DNA of 64,000 nt from Coleophoma eucalyptorum (taxonomy: Eukaryota > Ascomycota > Leotiomycetes > Helotiales > Dermateaceae), in NCBI GenBank assembly GCA_026120035.1, contig JALRME010000005.1, forward strand, positions 496,001-560,000, written 5' to 3'. Position 1 is the first letter of the stretch. The number at the start of each line of letters is the position of its first letter. A program made the translations under genes and the position numbers. The notes below the pieces were generated by a model. The model worked only from the letters and a program-made list of their open reading frames with translations. It did not search any database and was not told the DNA's origin. Positions 23,664 to 34,637 of the stretch are shown one piece after another.

Positions 23664-25698
23664 ACTTGGTGATATGTCACCGCATTGTCTGGCCTGCGAG
23701 TCCGAGGGTGCAGAGGAAGGCGAAGACGAGCTTGCAGAAACGGACAAGAGCAGTAGTGATGTAGTAGTGAGGCTTTTGAGCGAGCACCAATCAGGACCAA
23801 GCCGATTCCAAGCTCGGTACGCTGCAAGGCTCCGGGTGAGGTTGCGGTCGGAAGGGCAATGGGAACTCAGGCAAAGCGATAAGGTGGGCGAGGGCAACAA
23901 TGGGGGACATTATCTTTTCCCCCAACGCAACGGCTTGAGCAACAGCTAGTTGCTATCATGGAAATCTCTGCGCCGACTTGCCCTGTATCCTCCCCCATTC
24001 ACAAGTCGTGCGCCAGGATTCCCTCCTCCACTTATTACCTAATCATCCGCCCCATCGTTCGGTGGTTGAACCGGTCTTGGCTGGCTGTCAATCCCCCGCC
24101 CAGTTGTCGCCCAGAGATGTCACCCAGAAATAGACCAGACACCGCACTTACTCGTACCTGAAGAAGAAGAGGGAAGGCTACCGAGTAAGTAGCCATCCAA
24201 CTGACACACGCCGTCGTCGATGCTTTGCGTATCGATGAGGGTATCTTCGTCTCGGGTGGAGTGCACGCCCTGCACCGGCCTCTTCGTCGGCTGTCCCTTA
24301 GACCTCACTCATCTCATCTTGCATCTGCTCACAACTCAACACCAATGGATGGCATCGCTGCAAGCCACTATGTCAGATCACTGCCGTGAAAATCATGATT
24401 CTTTCTCCCCCCAAACGCCCCCCTTTCTCCAAAATCCCCATCTTGGCATCTAAAATACCAGTGCATCTCGCGGACAGTGCTTTATGTGCTGATCATTAGA
24501 TACACTGCAAAGTTCGGCTCATAGTTGCCCATGCACGCCCGTCTTGCAAAACACGTACCATAAATTCATTCTCATCCGATGTCACTGGTTGCATGCCATC
24601 CCAAAGATATATCTGGGCTGTCGCTACGGCGCAACACCAATCAGATCGCAGAGAGCGAGGAAACATGCTCACAAATAGGATGGCCAAGTATCAGCGACGG
24701 CGGGAGGTCAAGCTTCCGGTGCTCAGAGAGTCGCTCATTTAGATGTAACGGCCCCAGCGAGAAGTCTTCCTTGGAATCGTGTTGCTTTCAATGTTTGAGC
24801 TCTGTAGCCGAGCACGTTTGATTTTCCTGTTCCTGGTCGCTTACAGCCATTCTCGCAGGCGCTGAGGTGGCTGGCGAGCTGAAAGGCATGGGCCGAGAGA
24901 CAAGCGAGACAACCGTGACAACATCACCGTCGCTTCTCCCCTAACCGACTGTACATCCTCGCTTCCTGTTGCTTTCCCGTAGCAATACGGAGTACATTCT
25001 TACCATGGCCACTGATCCTGTACATCCCATGTTGCCATCGTTTCGTCGTGGCCCACTATGATCTGGAACTCCAAGTGCTCCCCCTAAACACATCTCCCTT
25101 AGCATGAGACTGATCTTCGGAGGAGGATCCCACCCCTCATCCCTCATCGTTCCTGGCAGGCTGTGGGCAAAAGTGTCACTGGATAGTTCCGTTCCAAGGC
25201 AGCGTGGAGGGTCGTGCCCAGAAGCTTGGGCAGTCTTGGCTAAAAAGCTACTATTTTGGACTCTGGCGTTTCTGGTCAATCTTCCCAGGTTCCATATGCC
25301 GTGTGCCATACGCAAGCACCTCTATTCGTCTCAATTCTTTGACTATCCCGCCACAGGCAGGTCAAACTTTAGGTGAAGATCAGACGAGACACAAGCTCTC
25401 GTTTCACTGGATGTTAAATCAGGGTGCGGCTATCTGCAGGTTATTCTGATCTTCGTTGAACTGAGTTGGGTATAAGATTCCCAATCTTCCGCCGATATTC
25501 TCCTTCCGATCTCCAAGCTACTTCAATTCATTAACGTGCCGGCCATTCCTTGTTCAATATTCAGAGGTATATTTTATTATCTACTACATCACTTGATGGC
25601 ACTTACTAACTCTATCCAACTAGCTGTGCTCTTTTTTTCAGTCACTTCATTACTATTTTAGCTCAACTCCAATCTTTCCAACCTTCCAATACTTCAAA
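23664..25698. other. Divergent intergenic region, ETF-QO / secreted protein
   Basis: About 2 kb with both promoters. Short frames on both strands (for example 24941-25315 minus) have no recognisable features. The last 130 bp before 25699 are pyrimidine-rich, as common just upstream of fungal start codons. Confidence 0.5.
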
Positions 25699-26754
25699 AT
25701 GAAGAACTTCGGCTCCATCATCGCCTTGTTGGCCCTTTCCGCCAGTGCCGTCACGGCTCATGCTATTCCCAGAGATGTTGCCACCACGGATGTTGAGGCT
25801 CGTTCCTACTTCCCTGGGCGTAAGTGGCATCTATTCACTACAACTTAATATAAACTAACGACTACTCAGTTGAGATGATCTACACCAGATCACCAAAGAA
25901 GGGAAAGAAGGCTAACGCAACCGACACCGCCACCGCAGCCACTGCAGCCACAGGCGCGACCACTGGAAAGAAGGTATTGCGACCCGAATTCTTATATTCA
26001 TAACTAGTTCCTAATCATGTTACTAGGCCAAGGGATCCAAGAATGCCACAGCAACAGCAACCACTGCTACCGCTGGAAAGAAGGTCAGTCTCCCGTCTTA
26101 TCATTAAAGGAGACGTCCGCTAACATCACCAACAGGCCAAGGGAGCCAAGAACGCTACAGCAGCAGCAACCACTGCTACCACGGGAAAGAAGGTCAGTCT
26201 ACCTACCTGTCATTGATGGAGAAGTCCGTTAACACTACCAACAGGCCAAGGGAGCCAAGAATGCCACGGCAGCCGCTACTACTACTACTGCTGATGCCGC
26301 TGATGCTGCTGATGCTGCTGATGCCGCTGACAAGAGATCCATGCCAGTCTGGTTGGTTGACAGAGATAGTAAGTTCAACTCACGATAACTTCTAAACAAT
26401 GCAATCCAATGGCTAACCAACCTAAGCGGCTGCTGATGCTGAAGTCGAGAAGCGTGATGAGTTCCACAACAACTTCCTCCGAGATATCCCAACCATGTTG
26501 GTGGAGAGAAAGAAGAAGAACGGTACCTCAGTTGCTGCTGCTGGAACCGCTAAGGTATGTTCACGATCATCAAGCCACTCTATTTTGAGTCAGCAGATAT
26601 AAACTGACATCGCATGTACAAGGCTTCCGATAAAGCTGCAAAGAAGGCTGCGAAGGCTAGCAAGGCTTCCGCTGCTGCTGCCGCCGCCTCCGCTACCGCA
26701 ACCGCCGCTACTGCAGCCGCTGATGTCGCTACTGCAGCTGATGCGACAGATTAA
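25699..26754 (+). CDS. Secreted Ala/Thr/Lys-rich repeat protein with candidate Kex2-processed segments
   Basis: I do not recognise the family. Seven exons join(25699..25819, 25870..25973, 26027..26083, 26136..26192, 26245..26368, 26427..26554, 26623..26754) give 240 residues; all junctions keep one frame. Residues 1-22 are a clear signal peptide (MKNFGSIIALLALSASAVTA). Exons 3 and 4 are each 57 nt in phase 0 and, with the start of exon 5, encode near-identical units AKG(S/A)KNATA..T.GKK. There are five N-glycosylation sequons (four NAT, one NGT). Dibasic KR sites at 143-144 and 163-164 precede SMPVWLVDR and DEFHNN. Two decapeptides share the pattern R-x-x-P-x-x-L-V-(D/E)-R (144-153 and 173-182), and RSYFPGLEMIYTR at 35-47 resembles them. 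The tail is Lys/Ala-rich. Known fungal analogues would be Kex2-processed repeat proteins or RiPP precursors; no modifying enzyme gene lies nearby. Signal peptide and gene structure are well supported, function unknown. Confidence 0.85.
26027..26292 (+). repeat. Tandem 109-bp exon+intron duplication
   Basis: Unit 1 is 26027-26135, unit 2 is 26136-26244, and a partial unit begins at 26245. Each full unit is a 57-nt exon plus a 52-nt intron. The introns are also alike (both start GTCAGTCT and end CCAACAG), so whole exon-intron units were duplicated. Confidence 0.9.
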
Positions 26755-27430
26755 ACTCACAATGAGTTTGCTTGTCACGGGCCTGTCTGCAGATGGAGGC
26801 TCTTGCACTGCAGGATTTTGATAGATTAGTAACGAAAGAAACGATTTCCCCCTTTTATAGAAAAAGCCCATAACAAAACGCTCTTTATCTATGGCAACAT
26901 TGTATTATACTTTTGGTGCCCAGGGTGTTTTTTTATTAAATCTCTCTTTTAGGACAGCAACTGTGTTTTCTGGTATTTGATGAACTCCTTGACGATGCCC
27001 TCTACTATCCTTCTTACTGCGCCTTGTAATACCTTGCGTATAGCAGGCAGGTGGCAATTATCTGAGTCACTGACGCATATTCAATCATACATTCATACAC
27101 GCACCTATGTTTCCTACAAGGTCTAGACCCTTCAGAAAGATCAAGGATCAGGGAGTTAAGAATGCCAAGTGCCACTCGCCCCCTTTTAAGCAAGGGAGGG
27201 AGGGGTTCGCCACGTCAAGCCCAAGTGAGCCCAGCCCGTTCCGGTGATCTGATGATGAGCCCTCGGGTCTATCAAACACATCTCTTACAACAACTAAAGT
27301 TCGTCGCTTGCACCAGGTACATTGCCTGCTTTTCAACCTGATCGCTTCGTCCGTTACATACTTAACCTCCATCTCTATATATAACCGATACGTCTATCTA
27401 TAACCTATATGAAATATACATCAATAATGC

Positions 27431-27460
27431 TCCCCTCCCCCCCCCGGGGGGAGGGGGGGG
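27431..27460. repeat. Poly-C/poly-G inverted tract
   Basis: The order is C4-T-C9-G6-A-G8, a near-perfect inverted repeat able to fold into a GC hairpin and to form G-quadruplex or i-motif structures. Confidence 0.85.
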
Positions 27461-28509
27461 TGCCATTCAACCCAACCATCCCACAACCCCAGAAACAAAA
27501 GCCATATCGGCAAACGAAAAGCAATTCCCAAGCCGCAAATGCAATGCACCAGCAAGCGCCGGAGATATCACCGACCACCTAAGACGAATGAAAGCAAAGA
27601 GACTCCCCACCCCCTTCTCTCCATCCCTCCTCTACCCCCTAAAAGAGAAAGAAGTATTGCCGAGAGTAATAATATAGAAAGACAAGACTCTCGAGAAAGA
27701 CATAATAACCAACTCAAGAGGTCATCCTCAAAAAGAATCCCAACCCGCCGTTTCATCGGGTTCTACATCCTATCACAATCCCCTTTACTTTTTTCCGTTC
27801 TTCTTTTCTTTTTCATTGAGGGGTAGTGGCTGCGATAAGACAACCACAACCACAACGACAATAAGTTACTCAGGTATGTGCTACTACTGCCTATATACCG
27901 TAGTATCGAGGAGCATAAAACCCGTATCCCTCCAACACTCTGCAAAACCTACAAAAACAAAAAAAAACAAAAGAATGTCAACACCCTCTTGTTCTAATGA
28001 ATACCTATGGAGGTGGTGTTTTTGTTATATATTTTTTTTTAATTCTAGTCTGAAGATGAAATCACCATCACCAAGACCGTTTCTCCATCGCTTTGATCCC
28101 CATTGTTGTTTCTTTCCCCAGAATGTCTTACGGAAAAGTAAATACCAAGCAAGATATGTAATAAAGTGCCCAAGTAAGAGAAGGAAAAGGGAGGAGAGGG
28201 TGGTGGTGGCTTGCTTTCTCATGGAGGTTAAGGTTATACGGTAGGAAGAAGGGGAAAAGGGGAGTTAAACCCCACCCCCTCCTCGGTGAGATCTTTCCGT
28301 GCCCTGCTTGCTGATCTCGGTTCTTATAAGTGGTGACGTATCTATGATTGAATCCCTCTTCTTGGGGGGTGGTTGCTCTTTTACCTTTCCGTTCCCCCTC
28401 TCGACTAGATGCACTGGGAAAAGGCGAAGTCCGCTCGTGAGATCTTAGCGAGCAACGCCATTCCAGAAAGGCCCAATGACAGCCGGGGAATTCATTCTCC
28501 GGTCTATGG

Positions 28510-28833
28510 GATGGAATTCAAATCAAAGCTTTCTTCACTTAGTGCCCGGTGGCTTTAAGTATTTACGTGGAAGTGGACAAGACAGCTCAGAAGACACGGA
28601 CCAAAGCAGTAGATACTTCGACAATTATGTGTTTTTTATTCTTGTCTTTAGTTAGGAGTTGCATGAAATCCGGAGAATTCATGTGATGGAATTCAAATCA
28701 ATGCTTCATTCACTTAGTGCCTCATAGCTTTAAGTATCTACTTGGAAGTGGACAAGACAGCGCAAAAGACATGGACCAAGGCTGTAGATACTTTGACAAT
28801 TCTTTGTTTCTTATTCTTGTCTCTAGATAGGAG
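28510..28833. repeat. Tandem direct duplication, period about 175 bp
   Basis: Copy 1 about 28511-28658 and copy 2 about 28686-28833 align at a constant offset of 175. Shared strings include GATGGAATTCAAATCA, GGAAGTGGACAAGACAGC and GTAGATACTT. The copies differ at scattered positions, so this is an old duplication. No coding frame is preserved across both. Confidence 0.88.
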
Positions 28834-29364
28834 TAGTGGAAAACTGATTGCTCAAATAAAGAGCCAAAAGCTAGCTGAAGATGTGAGAGTTGTAGTGATA
28901 TATGTACAGAACGAAAATAGAGAGATAAAACAACATCAGATATCAAATCTCTCCAGGTATATCCTCCTTTAACCTCTCAAAACAACCAGCCATCCAGGAG
29001 CAAACCCGCAACCCTTGAAACGCAAGACACCAAAAAGCAACCCCCCCCCCCAAAGCGCCATGCAACCCAGGAGATGTCAGAACAGGAGAGGAAAGAAAAA
29101 AAAAGACCACAATGATTTCCCGCTGGAAACCAACAAAGCTAACTTTTCTGCTCGCCTCCCTCCTACTTTTCGCTGCTCGATTGCTTTTGTTTTGTTTATT
29201 CGGATCCGATTCTCTTCCTTCTACAGACTTATTCATACACATCCTTTCAAAACAAAAAAGACCGCTCCGCGGAAATAACAGAGGTGTGAAAAGCTAGAGT
29301 AATGCAAGTTCGTGAATCGAAAATAATAATAGTAATAATAAATGGTCGTGTTATCGTGTCGTCT

Positions 29365-30575
29365 TTAAAAATCGTCTAACAATCCGTCGAGCTCATCGAG
29401 TTCAATGTGTTCCGGGCTGCGGCTATCCCAGTCCAAAGCAGTCTCGAATCTCGTCCACATATCGTGTTCATCCAGAGATCGCTTCAGGGGATTGATGCCG
29501 GTCGGCTTCATCGCAGGACTGCTAATAAATGCAGCTCCAATATTTGCTGCTCTGCCTTCTCCGAACAGGGCCTCGTTGTCGAGATGCTTGGGAGTGTAGT
29601 GCTCCATTTCTGAAGGTACTCCGCCCATATGCATGTCTCCACTCAGCTTTCGCTTCTGCATTCCTCTCGCCGTTTGTGTAAATTCCTTCTCGTCCTTCTC
29701 AAGCGGTGGCGAAGCAGCACGGTGGTTTCGTGGTTCGATCTCGGACCGGCTGGAGAACGATCCCGTAGGAGTTGGAGGAGTGACCATGTCGTCGTCATCG
29801 AATTCGGGAGATGAAAGATCGACTTCAGGTGATGGCGAGAGTTCTCTTCTTCGCTCAGCGTCCGCCTCGTCCGTTCTTGATGAAACACTTGAGAGCGATG
29901 GCGAGATAATCGCTCGTTGGGCGTATTGAGGGTTCGATGGGTCGGGAATTGGCTGATGAGCATAGGTTGTGAGGTAGAAGTAAGTTCGTCGGGGGTGTAC
30001 AGTTTCCAACTCCTTTGCCAGCGGGCAAGGGTTCGATGCGTTCCAACATGGTCTTTTTAAATAGGTTGCCAGTCGTGAAGAGATAATAGCGGATGGATTC
30101 GCGGATCTGTGCTGGTTAGTTGAAGCTCTAGTGACGACAGCCAAAAAAAGGGGGTCACTCACTGTTCGACGATTTTGACGTTTGGCGACAAGATTGCGGC
30201 CAGTTCCTTAACCAGATGAGGTCGGTTTCGCGTCTTCTCTAGCTGCACGATAACTCCTTCTACGATTTCATCATTTATTCCATCTAGATCGATCTTTTTT
30301 CCAAGACTCAAATCCTCATCACAGTCGCCCCCGATGACTTCAGCTTCCGGAGATGGCGGTGGAGTGTTCTCGTACTTTGAAGGCTCTCGTTTCGGGGGAG
30401 GAGACATCGATGGCGATTCCTCGTGCGACCGCTTCATTCTTTTCGTAGGATGTTCGATCGTTGGCATCGCTGAAGGCGGTGAGGCGCGCGCGGCCGCCCT
30501 GGAGGCGTGCGTAACTGGTAGATGGATGCCTAGGGACGGCAACGAGAGAGATTTCCGTCGAGTATTGTAAGGCAT
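29365..30575 (-). CDS. GDS1: GDS1-like winged-helix protein
   Basis: Fungal relative of yeast GDS1, a protein needed for good growth on glycerol, thought to be nuclear; biochemical role unknown. Exons complement(29365..30106, 30163..30575) give 384 residues. The N-terminus MPYNTRRKSLSLPSLGIHLP is a strongly conserved start in orthologues, as I remember it. A winged-helix-like domain spans the intron: GINDEIVEGVIVQLEKTRN, then HLVKELAAILSP, SAIISSRLATYLKRPCWN and the aromatic PRRTYFYLTTY. The rest is Ser/Pro-rich and disordered, with an acidic end (ELDELDGLLDDF) that resembles an activation segment. The intron is 56 nt with branch ACTAAC. An in-frame ATG at 30611 would add 12 residues; the 30575 ATG has the better context (A at -3). 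Confidence 0.8.
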
Positions 30576-31828
30576 CGTGGTCGCAACAGAAGATTTCTCG
30601 AAGGCAGTCATTGAGGAGGATGGTGAGGATGATGGGAAATGATCTTTTGCGATGGTGTGATAGGAGTTGTGTGGTGGATGGATGTTACTGGAGGAAGGAG
30701 AATGTATGCGACAACTCAGTTTAGAATAAAGGGTCGTCGGTTTGTTGTGCACGGTGATCTTTGTAGCAACGACTTATTTGAGGAACTGGGCTGCTATTGG
30801 ACCAGGGAAGTGCGTCGGAATGCAGGATGGCGTGGTACGGCGTTGCAAGCGGTAAGGGATGGTTGGCAGAGGCAGAAGGAACTCTGCGTTGGGCGAAAAA
30901 TAAAATAGTAGGATGTCGTGTGCTGCAGTCGTACCGATTTGTGTGGAGGTGGAGCGTTTGCGATGGAATGCGCGGTGGTGACGGCGAAGTGACAAGTCCG
31001 GAGGGGAGGACTGGACGGGAACACGGCGGAAGTCGAAAATATTTACCTGGGCGAGAATGGACAAGTCGCGGATTGGGGTGAGATGAGGCGATGATTTGTC
31101 GGTGGTTGGAAGCTGGCTGGTGTTGGTGATGATGGATGGAGGAATCAAGAAGAGGTGCCCGAGCAGAGGAGCTTGGTTTCAAGAGAGATGATCAAGTTTG
31201 GCAACCCCCAAAACTAGGCAAGCGTAGAGGATAGACAGGGCAGGTAGGGACGGCGACGATGAATGGGTCCGAAATCCTCGTACGAAAATGATAAACTGGG
31301 TCCAAGTTGCCCTATTCATCGACAGCATCCAAACAGTTGGCGCGGAATTGGAGCCAGTGGGGATCTCGAGCAGGGACAAGGGAAGTGGAGTGCAGATGGA
31401 GACAGGGAAGCTGGATGATAAAGGAAGGGAAAGGCCTTGGGCTGGTGGGAAAGAGGCAAGGCAAGGCCAAGCAGGGTAGGTACTTTGTTTAGCTTTAGGA
31501 TGGATTTGATTTGCTTTGCGTTGTGTTGCCTTTGCCTGGGGACTGGTCCAGTATTTGCTTCAATTATGGTCAACTGTCAATACTGTGAAGTGCAGGAGCA
31601 AGCGAACAAAGGCTCTTCTTCTCTGCCAGTGTAGTGTCTCTTGCATCCGTCGCTAGATGCATTGCGTCTGGGCTACCCCGACACGCAAGGCACGACGGAC
31701 GGGTCAGGTATAGAGGGCAAATCACCAAAGTATCGTCGAGTCAAGTAGTGCAACCAAGCTTCCTTAGCCACAGCGCAGTCGACGAGCAAGGAATGCTGGA
31801 TGGGTGACGCTACAGTACTGTGTACAAA

Positions 31829-31860
31829 ACTTACGCAGACTTACGCAGACTTACGCAGAC
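31829..31860. repeat. Triple tandem TTACGCAGAC
   Basis: Three perfect head-to-tail copies of a 10-mer, preceded by AC. Confidence 0.9.
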
Positions 31861-32055
31861 TGGATTCCTTGATTCTCTCCCAGTCTCCTTGTGCCCTGGA
31901 TCCCGGCATTTAAGGGTCTTTGGAGTGAGCTTTGGGCGTGGCTTGACGTGGTTGTTCCCTCCCGACCTCAAAATAGGGGCCTTTTTTCCCATCTGTTGCA
32001 TCTCTTGCTCCGGCCCTGTCTTGCCCAGAGATCGCTGGAAACAGTGGACTCGCAC

Positions 32056-32112
32056 CCATCATCATCATCATCCACTTCCACTTCCACTTCTACTTCCACT
32101 CCCACTCCCACC
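32056..32112. repeat. CAT and TTCCAC microsatellite
   Basis: A CAT/ATC triplet run passes into imperfect TTCCAC hexamers. Confidence 0.8.
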
Positions 32113-34178
32113 GTCCTTCGCATGCGTGCGCGCGAACTACGCTACAGTACTCACGGCCACGACAACATGACCACTAACCATCAGAGTTCAGATCAGCGTC
32201 GCGAAACATTGCTAGAGCAGAGTAGGTACATCATCGATGACATATATCCCCCCCCTCAACCCTATTGCCATTTCATTTCTCACACCATGGTCCCGTCGCA
32301 CCACCCTCTTTCAGGACCGCCTCGTACCCCATTCATTTCCAATGGCCATCCGTCCATCCCCCCCTCCCTCGCCCTCTCTCACATCCATCTCTCGGACCGC
32401 AGCCCATTTGAGGTGAACCAGCACAACGGGTTTCGCACAGTTTTCATAACGTCAGGATCTCGTCCAAATTTTGCATCAGACTTGGGATTACCCCTGCAGC
32501 GTGCCGGGCCCCAATAGCGCCAATCACAGGCGGAGAGTTAGCAGCTGCAGGGGCATCAGCTCCTCTACCGTAGCTTCTGTCGACGGAGGACAGTATTTTC
32601 CTTAGCTGGCGCTGCACCAATGGCCGGCCTCAATTCCCACCGAGTACCAGAATATCAGTCTCCTTTTCCGCCTGCAATCCACTCCGAATCCACTTGGCCA
32701 TGCTTCTACCGGCATGCTTCCCCGCCAGGCCAGTCTCTTCGCAGAAAAGCCCATCGAAAACCCGAGGATCGTCTAGACCGAAAGCACCGCGAGGCCAATC
32801 ACGCTCAACAACCTCCTTTCCCGGCTGCTCCGTTGGCTGGACAGTCGAGCGGCCACCAGCAAAAATGACAAAGAGTTTGAGGAGTCAGTGACACGAGAGT
32901 GATTGCTCCTTTGTTTGTTTGCGTCCGGCGCATAGCAACCACTATCGAGGGGAGATGGCAAACTCCACTCCCACCATCTCGGAGACCGCTGCTCCCAACG
33001 CCCCAAGACACCCGTACCCAGTATCCGCGAGCAGACCAGCACCAGCACACGAGCTGCTGGCCAAGGATGAAGCTTCCCGTAGCATCGCCTTGGCTCGTGA
33101 CACTGACTCGTCTTGAACCGTTACACTTACTTTGTTCTCGAACCTCCTCTACGTCAAGGTATTGCGTAGCTCCCACTCTTCCTATTGCCAATCCTCCTCC
33201 TATCGGCAACCTTCCCTTTCTTTTTCTCGAAGACAATGGAAAGAAGCTTTGTGCACAGAGCCTCCCTATCTCTCCTCGCCTCATGCTCTGTCATATTCGC
33301 AAGGGTCCGAGTCCGGATAGGGCGGACATTTCCACTTCGAAGAAAGTAGCAATCTATTGAAATGTTCTGAACGCAGACAGTAACTTTAGAAGGAAGGAAG
33401 GCTGCGAATAGTAAAGATATGGCCAATCAATTGATGAGATAACTCCGAGGTAAAGGCTAGGTATGCACGAATTGGTCGGAATATGGCGGAAGTATAATTA
33501 CAAGTAAAAAGGTTACTATTGCTTTTTCTACCTCTCCCATAATTCGTTCACGTACATCTGTCTCGTCGCACTCTCTCTGTCTAGAGCGCGTTGCCTCCAT
33601 CCAAGCACTCCGTCTCTGCTGTTATCGTGACCAGCAGAGGATAAGAGAGCTACACAAGTAGACTAAACAAACAATAGAACCCATAAAAGTTTTTCTTCCT
33701 TGCATAACTTCTTCTCAACTGGGATTACCGACCGCGGCTGCATGCGTGATGCATTCATAACTACTGTATGCTGTGGCACAAAAAAAGCAGCCCAGGCAGA
33801 CGCTAATGCATGCATCACACATGGAACGAGGACGATCTTAGATTAAGTTAATGACATCAATTTCCCCTCGCCTCAAGGATTTGATCTGGAAAAGGAGGAA
33901 AGGAGGAGGATGAGGAAGGGGGATTTTCCCTCTCGATGGAGAGGCGGTTTTTTTTTTTTTGAATAGTTCGTGAATCTTCCAGAAGTAGAATGGGCACATG
34001 TATCAAAGTTTGACTTTTGCTTATACTAACTCTTAATGTACTGCGGATCATATCACCCCAATATATTATTATTACCAGCCTCGGGGAAGCGGTGTATCAT
34101 CCAAGCGACCGTTTGCAGGTGAGTTTTTTTGCCCATTTACCCCCAGCAGCTGCACAAGCTTCGTTGCTCGGCTGCGAG

Positions 34179-34208
34179 TTTTTTATTTTTTATTTTTTAT
34201 TTTTTTTT
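34179..34208. repeat. (ATTTTT)n microsatellite
   Basis: T-rich run with regularly spaced A residues. Confidence 0.85.
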
Positions 34209-34616
34209 GGTATGTGAACAGAGAGATATATTTTCATCCCATGCATATGCGTCAAGATGGGGGGCTATTGCCTATATTCGGTGTGTGAATGCATAAACAC
34301 GGTCACCGCAAACATTCAGGAGCCAGAGGGGAGTTTGTTAGGTTTCTGATCGTCACACTCACTCACTCACTCGCTCGCTCCGCTCGCTTGCATCTTGTCT
34401 TTCCTTTCAATGGATAAAAAACATTTCTGGGTTCATAACGTGCTTGGGGCTTTGAGTCGGTCTAGAACTTTCCTGCATTTACCCATCTTGAAAACGACGA
34501 ACGGCATTTTGGTAAACTGGATGCGCTCCTTCCTCTTTAACCATACCCAAAACCAAAACCAAACAAGCGGTGAATATCTCCTCCCCCACCGATTGTTTTT
34601 TTTTTAACTTTCTCAT

Positions 34617-34637
34617 TCTCTCTCTCTCTCTCTCTCT
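34617..34637. repeat. (TC)n microsatellite
   Basis: Uninterrupted TC dinucleotide run of about 21 bp. Confidence 0.9.

Larger units (their letters stand above)
26755..29364. other. Convergent gene-free region, secreted protein / GDS1-like
   Basis: 2.6 kb between two 3' ends. Contains 3' UTR sequence, a strong C-run/G-run inverted tract near 27440, A-rich and C-rich homopolymers, and a 175-bp tandem duplication at 28510-28833. No supportable gene. Confidence 0.55.

Noticed and set aside
23521..23949. 142-codon plus-strand frame opposite the ETF-QO start
   Set aside because: Antisense shadow of the ETF-QO coding exon and leader; the minus-strand protein is unambiguous.
31891..32517. 208-codon frame with Ser/Thr-Pro repeats
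   Set aside because: Begins with GTG rather than ATG, and its repetitive part is produced by the CAT/TTCCAC microsatellite at 32056-32112.
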